Shown piece after piece: positions 18,414 through 27,040 of a stretch of 64,000 nt of DNA. Numbering within the stretch: the first letter of the stretch is position 1; each line of letters starts with the position of its first letter. The DNA comes from Cryobacterium sp. SO1. GTDB lineage: Bacteria > Actinomycetota > Actinomycetes > Actinomycetales > Microbacteriaceae. The stretch is from positions 3,410,001 to 3,474,000 of the forward strand of contig NZ_CP067394.1 in NCBI RefSeq assembly GCF_004210215.2, given 5' to 3'. The notes under the pieces are model-generated. The model ran no database searches. It was not told the DNA's origin and was given only the letters and a program-made list of their open reading frames with translations. Position numbers and translations under genes: made by a program.

Positions 18414-18814
18414 CGCTGTGGGACGAAGTCAAACGAGCGGCGGACGACCCGTATGCGACGAGCGTCGGCTTGCAGAATGGGCTCCGACGCATCCTGGAGA
18501 CCTACTTCACCATCCTGGGAGATATCGACACCGAGGAGATTATCGCGAAATTCACTGGCCAAGACCAGATCACTTGCCGCGCCCTATTCTCATGGGTGAA
18601 CGCCGGGTCTCACTCGATTTTTGATGACCTGCACGTCTCACCGTCGCCCGTGACGGTCGAGGCAAACCTCATAGTCTTTGAGAATATCTTCAAGAACCAC
18701 CGCCAGCACGGGCATTACCTGATGATGATGGGAATCATCGACGGTCAAGGTGAGCTACCGGAACGAGATGACGAGCTCGCGACCGCCAACTGAGCAAAGG
18801 ATGCCCTCACCACT

Positions 18815-19009
18815 TCAAAGCTGCTCCGCGCGCTGACGGCTGAGTGCGTCTGTCACGTTGTCCAGGTCGTCTGGGATCATCGCTGCATATGTGTCGAGAG
18901 TCACCTCGGCCGACTTATGGCCGAGCATCCGCTGGACAACCTTGACGTTCGCGCCCGCGTAAATCCGCCCCTCCAGCAACAGCCCCAATATTTTCCGATA
19001 GTCCGCCAT
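18815..19009 (-). pseudogene. Tyrosine recombinase C-terminal fragment
   Basis: The frame carries the end of a phage-type integrase: GANVKVVQRMLGHKSAEVTLDTYAAM with the catalytic Tyr, then DDLDNVTDAL. The preceding residues (YRKILGLLLEGRIY) do not match the family, and the R...HxxR catalytic part is absent. It is a truncated tail. The next 180 bases show no further integrase sequence. Confidence 0.75.
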
Positions 19010-19189
19010 GACCCGCCCTTACCAATGAAACGACAACGCCCTATGCGTCGTCCTTTCACAGCAGAGCAGCGCACCGCACCGCCCGTGTCTAATCGACGGA
19101 ATACCGCTTCCTGCAAGGGCTACTCGCCAAAGACCAGCGGGTTCAATGCCTTGATCATCGAGCGCACGGAGAAGGTGGTGCCTGACTAA

Positions 19190-19960
19190 TCAATCCCGAC
19201 GGACCGGAACGATCAGCTGGGCGGCCAGTACGAGTCGAGCCAACTGTCGCTGGCCTCGCAGGCGGCTGACGTCGTCCAGCTGTCGCCACGCTGCCGCGCT
19301 GCCTGGGAGCATCTGTGCGACCCGGACGAGGTGCTTACGATCGTTCTTCGACAGGCCGACAAGGTCAAGCTTGCCGACGGCTTCGATCGAGGCGAGCAGG
19401 AGAGCCGCGTCTTCGAGGTGGCGACCCGCGTCACGCTGGTCGACCTGGTTCGCAGCCCCCTTGACAATGATTGCGCCGAGCACGGCCGGTGAAGCAAGGG
19501 TCGCTGTCTGGGTGCCTGAACGAACAACGAAAGTGTCCCGGCGCCGGATCGCCTGCTTGCCGGCAACGACACCGAAAGCCGGACGCATCATCAGCCGCGG
19601 CTGGATCCTTGGCGGAAGTTCGTCAGGGACCATAAGGTCGATCTGCTCTTTGCCGCGGCTGAACCGGTAGGCGGGCGCACTCTTCGTCTGGGGAACCTCA
19701 CCCTCGAAGCCAATAGTTCTGAGCTGGCCGGAGACGGCTTGGATGCTCGCTTTGGCGCTCGCGACGTCGACGACCATGTCCACGTCTTTGGTGATCCGCG
19801 ACGGAGGGATGTTTGCCCGGTACGCGTGCAGCTGGACCATGAGCCCACCGACAAGGATCCAGTCATCCATGTCGGTCGCGGCGACCACCTCGAACAGTGT
19901 CGACCACGGCGGCAGGAAGCCTGCGTCGCCGATGTCTACTTCGTGCGTGTCGCCAGCCAT
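19190..19960 (-). CDS. AbiEii-like nucleotidyltransferase (putative toxin), intact copy 1
   Basis: A 256-residue protein. Residues 28-75 show a nucleotidyltransferase core (DDWILVGGLMVQLHAYRANI, ITKDVDMVVDV with the metal-binding D-x-D), then RGKEQIDLMVPD. The C-terminal half is helical (GRHLEDAALLLASIEAVGKL). It overlaps the upstream HTH gene by 25 bases. Order and fold resemble type IV AbiE systems, but the partner is not a standard AbiEi. Decayed homologues lie at 44622-44790 and 53965-54768. Confidence 0.75.
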   Translation of the reverse strand: MAGDTHEVDIGDAGFLPPWSTLFEVVAATDMDDWILVGGLMVQLHAYRANIPPSRITKDVDMVVDVASAKASIQAVSGQLRTIGFEGEVPQTKSAPAYRFSRGKEQIDLMVPDELPPRIQPRLMMRPAFGVVAGKQAIRRRDTFVVRSGTQTATLASPAVLGAIIVKGAANQVDQRDAGRHLEDAALLLASIEAVGKLDLVGLSKNDRKHLVRVAQMLPGSAAAWRQLDDVSRLRGQRQLARLVLAAQLIVPVRRD

Positions 19961-20619
19961 CGCTGCCTCATCTCCTCGAGGGCCTGGATGCCTGCGGAAC
20001 GCTCACGGGTGGCGGTACTCCGCGCCAAATCAGCCGCGACGACAGCAACGGGCGCGTAGTCACGGCCGATGAACAGGCCTGGGTCCTCGTACACAACGAT
20101 GGCCCCGCGGCGATCAGGGATGAGCAGGTGCTCTCGGACGAACTCCTGCATCGAAGCTGTGCTGACGTAGCCCTCAATCGCCAGTTCCCGAGGCGAGAGG
20201 TCGGTGTCGAGCATGTCAAGGGCGGCTTCACCTGTGGGGACCATGTCGGTGGCCGTGTCGAGTAGGTCATCTGCGTCGTAGCGGGTCACCGTGGTGCGGC
20301 TGGCCACGCGGCGGGCGATCTCGTCGGCCGTGGTCAGTCGGATACGTTCACGCACGCGAGCACGCGTCCTGGTCGAGATCGTGACCAGGTTGGGCTCGCC
20401 GGAAAGCTCACCGAGAAGCGCCCACGAGGAGAGAGCCGACCAGTTTCGTACGGGGCCGACGCTGAGCGCGATCCGGCGTTCGAGGGAATCTTCGTCGATA
20501 AGCCACGTTCCCGACGAGAGCTGTCGGCCATCAAGCTTCCCCACGCGAAGCAGCCCGCGGATGTGCTGCGGGCTCACGTCGAGCCGCTGGCGCGCTTCCT
20601 CGGTGGTCAACTCGGTCAT
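19936..20619 (-). CDS. HTH protein paired with nucleotidyltransferase (putative antitoxin), copy 1
   Basis: A 227-residue protein. It starts with an excisionase-like HTH (EEARQRLDVSPQHIRGLLRVGKLDGRQLSSGTWLIDEDSLERR), followed by an alpha-helical middle and a C-terminal part (VVYEDPGLFIGRDYAPVAVVAADLARSTATRERSAGIQALEEM). The same layout recurs at 54720-55343, with weak similarity and the same position before the nucleotidyltransferase. It is presumably the DNA-binding antitoxin and autoregulator. Confidence 0.7.
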   Translation of the reverse strand: MTELTTEEARQRLDVSPQHIRGLLRVGKLDGRQLSSGTWLIDEDSLERRIALSVGPVRNWSALSSWALLGELSGEPNLVTISTRTRARVRERIRLTTADEIARRVASRTTVTRYDADDLLDTATDMVPTGEAALDMLDTDLSPRELAIEGYVSTASMQEFVREHLLIPDRRGAIVVYEDPGLFIGRDYAPVAVVAADLARSTATRERSAGIQALEEMRQRWLATRTK

Positions 20620-20719
20620 GCCACTTCACTTTCGTTCTCGAAGCTATTGTGGCACGCGTATGCGTATCGCGCACGCCGTCGCCAGCGCGGCGAGCCCACG
20701 AGGCGGGATGGGTGCTGGG

Positions 20720-20989
20720 CTACGCAGCGTTGGTGACAATGACGGTGAAGCCGTCGGCGCCGAGCACTCCGTGCACCGTGGTGTCCGTGGTCCGGCCGCG
20801 AATTGAGTCGTGTTCGGGCCACGCCTCGGCGAACCGGCGCATGTTCCTGAGGTTGGCCAGGGAGACCCCTTCGCGGTCGGGAACTCTGCACGCAGATCCG
20901 CGGAAAGCTGGACAAGAACCTTTTTGACGCCACCGATTGGGCAGAAGCGTTCGCCGCTCCAGCAAGCGGCACCCCACACAACGCGGCAC
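20720..20989 (-). pseudogene. DUF1016 (YhcG-type nuclease) N-terminal remnant
   Basis: Two minus-strand frames combine: VLVQLSADLRAEFP in one, then REGVSLANLRNMRRFAEAWPEH in the next, ending at a TAG at 20720. This is the start of the DUF1016/YhcG domain, associated with PD-(D/E)XK nucleases and type I restriction clusters. The frame is broken and the nuclease domain is absent. Confidence 0.6.
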
Positions 20990-22086
20990 GCGACGACATC
21001 TGGGAAGTGTTGATCACCATCCTTCTCGACCGTGTAGATAGCGATGGGGACGTCTCAGGGGCGTTATTGCGTCGGTACCTTGTGCAAGACAACGAGCTCA
21101 CCAACACGCTCAATCGTGCCTGGCCGCTGCTCGACCCGGTGGGTATCGTCGCGGACCTCTGGTCGGTGCCGTCCTACCTGAAAGCGTGCGCACCATGGCT
21201 CAGCAGCGGAGATCTGCACGCCTTGCAGCGAGGCGACGCGCGGGCATGGACGGTCTCGGACCTGCCCATCATCGACGCGGCGCGTCAGCGTATTGGCGAC
21301 CCCGAGGGGCCGCGACGCCACCGTCGGCGCGAAGCCGCTCTTGCTGCAGAGCGAGAGAACATGAACCGGGTGTTCGATGACCTCATTGCGTCCGACGACT
21401 CCGAACTCATGGTGATGTCGATTCTCCGCGGTCAGGATGCCCAAACCAGCCTCGTCGACGAATCCGCACTACCAACCGTCAACCCCGATACGCTTGGCGG
21501 CCCGTACGCACACATCATCGTCGACGAGGCGCAGGAGCTGACCGACGCCGAATGGCAGATGCTCATCCGACGCTGCCCCTCCCGCAGCTTCGTCGGTGAC
21601 CGCGCCCAGGCCCGACACGGCTTGTCCGAAACAAGGTCCGAGCGGCTCGACCGGATCGGGCTCACACACATCGCACTCGCCTCACTGAGCATCAACTACC
21701 GCACTCCAGAGGAAATAATGATCGAAGCGGAGCCGATCATCCGCGCGATACTTCCAGACGCGAACGTCACGATATCAGTCCGCAAGAGCGGACTGCCCGT
21801 CGTGCACGCATCCCCATCGCAGCTCGGCCGGATCGTCGAGACGTGGCTCACCGAACATGACGACGGAACTGCCCGCATGATCAGCGCGAATGGCGTCGCT
21901 CCGGTCGAACAGACCACACGAGTGCGAATCCTGACCCCGGCACAGTCGAAGCGACTCGAATTCGACCTTGTCGTGCTCCTCGATCCCCGAGCGCACGGCG
22001 CAGGCGTCGAGGGCGCCGTCGACCGCTACGTCGCCATGACCAGGGCCACGCAACAGCTCATAGTCCTCACCAATCCCAGCAATTGA
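20986..22086 (+). pseudogene. N-terminally truncated HelR/HelD-type helicase remnant
   Basis: The frame reads as the C-terminal two thirds of an RNA-polymerase recycling motor of the HelR/HelD group: YAHIIVDEAQELTDAEWQML (motif II), SINYRTPEEIMIEAEPI, and YVAMTRATQQLIVLT near the end. The first ATPase part with Walker A is missing, and short stretches seem deleted (for example around SRSFVGDRAQ). It joins the YhcG remnant on the other strand near 20986. In Streptomyces HelR protects RNA polymerase from rifamycins; this copy cannot hydrolyse ATP. Confidence 0.65.
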
Positions 22087-22229
22087 CATCAATCACTTCG
22101 GTCGATCCCGCAGGTCTGAAAGGGGATCGGCTGACGAACTTTCGCCCGCAGCCGTGATCCCGTAGCGGACGTTCTTCGTGCCGGTCAAGGGGGGAGATAT
22201 CGAAGCACGGCGACGGTAGCGTGATCCTC

Positions 22230-22619
22230 ATGCTCCGCAGCGACTTAATTGACGCTCTGATTCAAGAGCGGATACGTATTTGTGAAGAAGCGTGCGACGA
22301 ACTGATCCGCGTGAGCGAGTCCTGTGCAGAGGAATGTCTGGCGTCGACCGGTAATGGAGAAATCACAGCGTGTTTCTTAGCCGACTTGTACTGCGTTGAG
22401 ATTGGACTTGTGACAACCAGAGTGCTGTCTTGGACGACCAGCGCTAATCACGCAGCAGCGATTTCAATCTTGGATGCTTGCGTGGAAGCCTGCATAGAGT
22501 CCGTGACCGCCTGCGAGCGAATGGCCCAGCTCTACCCCAACTGGGTGACCTGCACAAAGGCCTGCCACCGCGTGAGCAACGCCTGCACAGACCTACAAGT
22601 CGCCCTATCCGTGCGCTAG
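22230..22619 (+). CDS. Four-helix-bundle Cys-rich (copper-binding type) protein
   Basis: A 129-residue protein made of helices with regularly spaced Cys: ICEEACDELIRVSESCAEEC, ACFLADLYC, CVEACIESVTACERM, CTKACHRVSNAC. This matches the DUF326/Csp-like four-helix bundle family, whose best-known members store Cu(I). There is no signal peptide, so it would be cytosolic. A GTG at 22221 is an alternative start. Confidence 0.8.
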   Translation: MLRSDLIDALIQERIRICEEACDELIRVSESCAEECLASTGNGEITACFLADLYCVEIGLVTTRVLSWTTSANHAAAISILDACVEACIESVTACERMAQLYPNWVTCTKACHRVSNACTDLQVALSVR

Positions 22620-22702
22620 AAGAATTCTCATCGGACACCCGCTCACCGGCGCCGGGTTTTGTGGTGGGGCTGCTGTTTCAGTTCCGGTCTCTGCGCGCTG
22701 AG

Positions 22703-22855
22703 ATGATGGCCGCATGGTGCGGCGAAAGCTTGGTGACGTTGCCGGAGATGATCGTGGGCATTGTTATCGATCGCTCAGCCGGGGTCTGGCGCCTTGATCT
22801 GGATGGGGAGATTCGTGCGGTGAACGAGTCCGAATGGTCGCCGTTCCAGCTCTGA
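22703..22855 (+). CDS. Small hypothetical protein
   Basis: A possible 50-residue product (MMAAWCGESLVTLPEMIVGI, then IDRSAGVWRLDLDGEIRAVN). No family recognised and no clear ribosome site. Kept only because the frame has amphipathic protein-like composition and no competing gene. Confidence 0.25.
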   Translation: MMAAWCGESLVTLPEMIVGIVIDRSAGVWRLDLDGEIRAVNESEWSPFQL

Positions 22856-22934
22856 CGCACCTTTGCAGCGCACAAGGCACCGCGGGAAGCGGCCGACAGC
22901 CGCGGCACGAAATCGAAATCTTTGGGGGTGGACT

Positions 22935-23312
22935 CTAGTCCGGGTTGGCTTCGTGCTCGGACAACTGGGCTCGATCAGCGGCGGAAGATTCGCGGTCGCT
23001 CTTAGCGTGGCTGCGATCCACTGCAGCCGCGCGGCGTTCGCCAGGACCGGCATAGGACGAGTCGGTATATAGAAAGGCCTGCAGGTCGGCGGCTTCGGAT
23101 CGTTTGTCGGACTCGACATCGCGTAGCTCGGCTTGATCATCTCGGCGTTCCGCGTGCGCCAGGATCTTCTCATTCTTTTCACTCGGGGCATGTGGATCGG
23201 TGGTGCGAGGACCTTCCTGCCCTCCCTCAGCCTCAGCCGCGGCCGCGGCCGCGGCCGCGTCAGGGTTGGTGGCGTTTTTGCTTCGGCGAGGAGAGTCCGT
23301 TGGGTTGGTCAC
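22935..23312 (-). CDS. Hydrophilic Ala/Arg/Asp-rich protein
   Basis: A 125-residue, highly charged protein with an Ala-rich run near residue 19 and repeating helical units (ERRDDQAELRDVESDKRSEA, RSHAKSDRESSAADRAQLSE). The D-R-x-x-A/S-A-A-x-D-R pattern resembles coiled-coil linkers in actinobacterial signalling proteins. Function unknown. Confidence 0.5.
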   Translation of the reverse strand: MTNPTDSPRRSKNATNPDAAAAAAAAEAEGGQEGPRTTDPHAPSEKNEKILAHAERRDDQAELRDVESDKRSEAADLQAFLYTDSSYAGPGERRAAAVDRSHAKSDRESSAADRAQLSEHEANPD

Positions 23313-23634
23313 ACCTGCAACTTAACATGCACGGGTAGGAATCGACTGAAATTACCCACCTCGAGCAGGGGCATGGGTGCCTGTCCGTTTGGGGATGGGA
23401 TACGAGGCACACAGGATTCGAGACTCCTAGCTCGATTTGGGGTTGAGCCGAGTGCAGGGGTCTTGTGCCATTGAGTCGCTCAGCCACTCTCAAAGCCAGG
23501 TTCGCTGCCTGAGGTTTGTGTATGGGGCGGGGACGATTGCGGAGGCCGGTGTGGCGGTCGAACAAAGTTCTTGAGCGTTCCAATCGGGATGGGCAGGTCA
23601 TACCGGGTTCTAGCGGACCGTTGCGGCGGGTCAG
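23313..23634. other. Intergenic stretch before repeat copy B
   Basis: About 320 bases without a supported gene. It should contain the promoter of the minus-strand hydrophilic protein. No repeat, hairpin or remnant that I can name. Confidence 0.4.
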
Positions 23635-23646
23635 CCGTGCTTCCGG

Positions 23647-23955
23647 TCATGTCTTTCGATCCATGGGTGGCGGGGTTTCCTCGAACAGGTCCGCTAACCA
23701 GTTTTCTCCCCGTGGTGCGGTCTCTTTCGGTTGGCCGACGGGCTGGGTGTCCACATCCTCGCGGGCGGAGCTTTTCGCTCGCAGCGGGGGCAGCGACGGT
23801 GGCCGGCCTGGACGACTGCGGGTGCCGGCACGGGCAATGACTTTGTCCAGCTCCCCGCGGTCCAGCCACACCCCCCGGCAGATCGGGCAGACGTCGATCT
23901 CGATGCCGGTGCGGCGATCGACCACCAGCACGGCTCCGTCCTGAGGGCAGTTCAT
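23647..23955 (-). CDS. TFIIB-type zinc-ribbon protein (copy B)
   Basis: A 102-residue paralogue of the protein at 9170-9478 with the same Cys pattern (MNCPQDGAVLV, CPICRGVWLDRGELDKVI). Thirteen substitutions, mostly in the linker and C-terminal third (for example WLADLFEETPPPMDRKT). The start is the Met before NCPQD by comparison with copy A. Confidence 0.77.
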   Translation of the reverse strand: MNCPQDGAVLVVDRRTGIEIDVCPICRGVWLDRGELDKVIARAGTRSRPGRPPSLPPLRAKSSAREDVDTQPVGQPKETAPRGENWLADLFEETPPPMDRKT

Positions 23956-24182
23956 ACGTGCTCCCTTCTGTGGCTGAATAATTCGGCCAGCACTCGCACG
24001 CCGGCGAACAGGCCCACCCAGCGGTCCCGGTCGCGGGGAAGAATGATGTGCACACACAGGTCACCGTGGCGGGTGAGCCTGAGGAGGTCCTCGGGCCATG
24101 GCACCCCGTCTAGGACCAGGCGGCCGACCGGCGCTTCGTGGGCGGGGCCGCGGAGCTGGCAGTCGCGACGAGTATGCGTCAT
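23952..24182 (-). CDS. Small conserved protein of unknown function (copy B)
   Basis: A 76-residue paralogue of 9475-9705; differs mainly at one site (HGDLCVHII against HGERGVHII). It overlaps the zinc-ribbon gene by 4 bases as in copy A. Confidence 0.58.
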   Translation of the reverse strand: MTHTRRDCQLRGPAHEAPVGRLVLDGVPWPEDLLRLTRHGDLCVHIILPRDRDRWVGLFAGVRVLAELFSHRREHV

Positions 24183-24227
24183 CGTGATCAGCTCGATTCA
24201 GGGCCGGGGGCCACCGAAGGATCCAGG

Positions 24228-25274
24228 TCACTCATCGGAGTGGTCCTGTCCGCTACCGGCAGGCACTCGTCCACGGCGGCCGAAGACCGGCTCGACCGCG
24301 GCAAGTTCCTCGTCGGTGGCGATCCGGAACGCCCCTGCAGCCTCGGTCTGCACGTCGCGTCGGCCTTGACCGCGGGTGGCGCGGAGGCTGGCCACGATGG
24401 ACACCGTGATGATGGTCACGACCACGGCCAGGCTGATGGTGGTCGGGATGTAGAAGACATCCAGGAGCAGCATCTTGATACCCACCCAGATCAGGACGAA
24501 CGCGAGTCCGATCTTGAGGTAAATGAACCGATGGATCAGGTCCGCGAGCAAGAAGTACATCGCCCGAAGCCCCAGGATGGCAAACGCGTTCGCGGTGAAG
24601 ACCAGGAACGGTTCACTAGTGACGGCGAAGATAGCCGGGATCGAGTCAACGGCGAAGATGACGTCCGTGATCTCCACCAGCACCAGCACGGCCAGCAGCG
24701 GGGTCGCCACCACGATTCCTGCCTTGCGGACCAGAAACCTCTGCCCGTGGTACGCGTCGGTCATCGGCACGAACCGGCGAAACACCTTGAGGATGCGGGA
24801 ATTCTCGGGGTGGACGTGGTCGTTGCGGGAGCGGAACATCCGCCACCCGGTGTAAATCAGGAACGCGGCGAAGACGTACAGGATCCAAGAGAAGTTCTCG
24901 ATCAGCGCGGCGCCGGCCGCGATGAAAATCCCGCGGAAGATCAGGGCGCCCAGGACGCCCAGAAACAGCACTCGGTGCTGGTACTCGCGCGGGACCGCGA
25001 AAGCGGCGAAGATAATCGCCCAGACGAACACGTTGTCGACCGCGAGGGATTTCTCGATCAGGTAGCCAGCGAAGTACTGCTGCCCGAATTCCGCCCCCCA
25101 CAGCGTCCACACCAGCACGCCGAACGCCGCACCGAGAGTCACCCACACGATCGACCACACCGCGGCTTCCCGCACACCGATCACGTGAGCTTTGCGGTGG
25201 GCGACCAGGTCGACGGCGAGCATCAGCAGGATCACACCCAGAACAGCGAACCACGCCCACAGGGGGACAGCCAT
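24228..25274 (-). CDS. TerC-family integral membrane protein (copy B)
   Basis: A 348-residue paralogue of the TerC at 9751-10797. Only three residue differences are seen: a Val/Ala change in VTLGAAFGVLVW, and two near the C-terminus (GSGQDHSDE). All membrane acidic residues are kept. The same start context (GGAGG, 8 bases) and the same riboswitch leader are present. Confidence 0.92.
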   Translation of the reverse strand: MAVPLWAWFAVLGVILLMLAVDLVAHRKAHVIGVREAAVWSIVWVTLGAAFGVLVWTLWGAEFGQQYFAGYLIEKSLAVDNVFVWAIIFAAFAVPREYQHRVLFLGVLGALIFRGIFIAAGAALIENFSWILYVFAAFLIYTGWRMFRSRNDHVHPENSRILKVFRRFVPMTDAYHGQRFLVRKAGIVVATPLLAVLVLVEITDVIFAVDSIPAIFAVTSEPFLVFTANAFAILGLRAMYFLLADLIHRFIYLKIGLAFVLIWVGIKMLLLDVFYIPTTISLAVVVTIITVSIVASLRATRGQGRRDVQTEAAGAFRIATDEELAAVEPVFGRRGRVPAGSGQDHSDE

Positions 25275-25296
25275 GACAAAGACCTCCACGAAATAC

Positions 25297-25389
25297 TCGT
25301 GAAGGTCTCATCTACCTTGCGGCCCTGCACACCGGAACCCGCGGCGGGAACGTATTGACGATGCGAAGCGAGGATTACTCCCCTTCTGT
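25297..25389 (-). promoter_or_regulatory. yybP-ykoY (Mn2+) riboswitch upstream of TerC, copy B
   Basis: Identical to the copy A leader across the aptamer landmarks (GAAGGGGAGTA, CGTCAATACG, GATGAGACCTTCACGA) and across the Shine-Dalgarno-pairing strand; a single difference (GATAAG for GATCAG on the plus strand) lies just outside. Both TerC genes should therefore respond to the same metal signal. Confidence 0.85.
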
Positions 25390-25705
25390 GATAAGTAAAC
25401 ACGATAGATGTGCGTCACGTCAACTGGGCAACAGCTGTGCAGCACCATGTGGCGCTCACGTGGTGGAAGGAACTTTCCAGGTGGTGCTCACACACGCCGG
25501 TCGTGGTGCCGAACGATGCCGCCCAGGCACCTGAACAACGATGCTCACCCGCACCACAGGTGGTGCCTATAGAAGCAAATATTCATCACAGCAGACGAAC
25601 TGGGTCGACCGCCGGTCGCCATGACCACCGAGCCCATTCCGGTCCGACGTAACGATCGAATTCCTCCACGGTGAGTTGTAGCTCCACGCACACGACCACA
25701 CGAGA

Positions 25706-26158
25706 TCACGACATCAACGCCGTGTGGGGATAGGCCATCGGGCTCGCCGGCGAATAAGAGTTCGCCTCCCGATCATCAGCGGCGTCCATCGGTGGCATCA
25801 CCACGTCGGGATTGAGCGTCAACGTCACCTCCTCAACTCGCTTGAACCGCCCATCAGAATCCAAAACCGCAAAGACGTACACCTCGAGAACCTCTCTACG
25901 GCCGTCGAAACTGAGCAGGTCGCCGATATGACGTTCACAATATTGATCCCCGACGGTCATTTCGTCCAGCACCACGATATTGATTTCCTGAGTATTGCTC
26001 CGGAGTTCCGTGATCCGGTCGATGAACTCGCGTCGGTCTATCCATATCCCGTTCATGCGCTGGCGGAAGTCTGGGGCAATGTGTCGGTCGGCCGCCTCTT
26101 CGACGGAGATGTCGTGATTCTCGAGCAGGTCTGCAGTGGCTTTTCGAAAGGTGGTCAT
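25706..26158 (-). CDS. NTF2/SnoaL-like protein
   Basis: A 150-residue protein with the cystatin-like NTF2 pattern: an N-terminal helix pair (ADLLENHDISVEEAADRHIAPDF), RMNGIWIDRREFIDRITELR, then beta strands (INIVVLDEMTVGDQYCERHIG, RREVLEVYVFAVLDSDGRFKRVEEV). Such proteins are small-molecule binders or enzymes; the role is not predictable. AGGAG lies 7 bases before the ATG at 26158. Confidence 0.7.
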   Translation of the reverse strand: MTTFRKATADLLENHDISVEEAADRHIAPDFRQRMNGIWIDRREFIDRITELRSNTQEINIVVLDEMTVGDQYCERHIGDLLSFDGRREVLEVYVFAVLDSDGRFKRVEEVTLTLNPDVVMPPMDAADDREANSYSPASPMAYPHTALMS

Positions 26159-26533
26159 CAAGCTGCTCCTGAAGTCGGTTTTCTTACACGTTTTGGATTA
26201 GCTGGGCGGGACGGCGAGGGCGAAGCCTTACCGGAAATCGCCGTCTGACGCCACAGTTTCGCGGCTTCGACCCAGCGGGTGAGAAGTAGCAGGATCGAAC
26301 GCCAGCGCGCTCGAACAATTTGGTTGATTTGATGGTCACGGACGGCAAGAACGGTTCGGGATTGTGGTTAGACCGTCGCCCAGTACCAGCAACCACCGGA
26401 GGCAGTTGTCGAGCGATTTCGGCTCAATCCCCCCTCGTTGAACGACACAAAATGGAGTTCCAATTCCAGAGCGTAGGCTCTGGGGATAACCGGTACAAGT
26501 CGGCTACATGGGGGACAAACAGAGACGAATCTG
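26159..26533. other. Intergenic stretch, no supported gene
   Basis: About 375 bases. Frames here are short and lack family patterns. It separates the NTF2-like gene from an IS21/resolvase remnant and may hold older IS debris that I cannot identify. Confidence 0.35.
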
Positions 26534-27019
26534 ATGCCTGATCGAACCACCTCGATCGTGGACCGAGTTCCAACGCGGTCGCACTACACCCGCATCAGCA
26601 CCTCGAGCCAGGATGCTCAACTTCAGCTCGATGCGCTCGTATCCGACGGGGTGCAAGAGCGGCGACGCACCCTCCCTCGCCGTGACCGATGCGGGGACTG
26701 GGCTGCCGGCCGCGACAAGCCCGGAGGAAAAGAGAAGTTCCTCCGGAAATACGCGGCGTTCACCCTTCTCGTGATCGATGAATGGCTGCTCGACCAGCCG
26801 GACGACAACACCCGCAGCATGCTCCTCGAACTCCTGGAGCGCCGCTACGACACCACCTCGACCGTGTTCTGCACCCAGTACGCCAAGAAGGACTGGCATC
26901 AACGACTGGGCTCCGGCGTTCACGCCGACGCGATCATGGACCGCATCGTGCACCGCACGATCTGGATCGAGACCGGCGGCACCAACATGCGCGAACACAC
27001 CGCGGACAACGCGGCGTGA
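26534..27019 (+). pseudogene. Fused remnant: serine-recombinase start and IstB C-terminus
   Basis: One open frame joins two unrelated pieces. Near residue 18 it has TRISTSSQDAQLQLDALVSDGVQ, the N-terminal text of a resolvase/invertase. From about residue 70 it has YAAFTLLVIDEWLLDQPDD, RRYDTTSTVFCTQYAKKDWHQ and AIMDRIVHRTIWIETG, the C-terminal half of an IS21-family IstB ATPase. Catalytic parts of both are missing. IS21-type end repeats follow directly. Confidence 0.72.
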
Positions 27020-27040
27020 CCCACGCCGGTGAGTGCGAGC

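Larger units (their letters stand above)
17072..18793 (+). pseudogene. AAA_13-type ATPase C-terminal remnant, split by an IS
   Basis: Before the IS the frame reads SDETNDLLAVIDNPISSLDS (Walker B/D-loop) and LILMTHNAHFHKEV (switch His). Removing the 1,022-bp IS and one 7-base duplication restores NPIETASAALWDEVKRA in frame, followed by GLRRILETYFTILG and SWVNAGSHSIFDDLHV, ending at 18793. This is the C-terminal lobe of a large AAA ATPase of the AAA_13 (RloC-like) group, often found in phage defence. The N-terminal ATPase part with Walker A is missing, so it was broken before or apart from the IS insertion. Confidence 0.75.
23635..25444 (-). repeat. 1.81-kb direct repeat, copy B
   Basis: Second copy of the 9158-10967 block, same orientation, offset 14,477. 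The first 12 and last 40 bases match copy A closely, then similarity ends at once. The zinc-ribbon part carries most differences; the TerC part is nearly identical. Confidence 0.95.
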
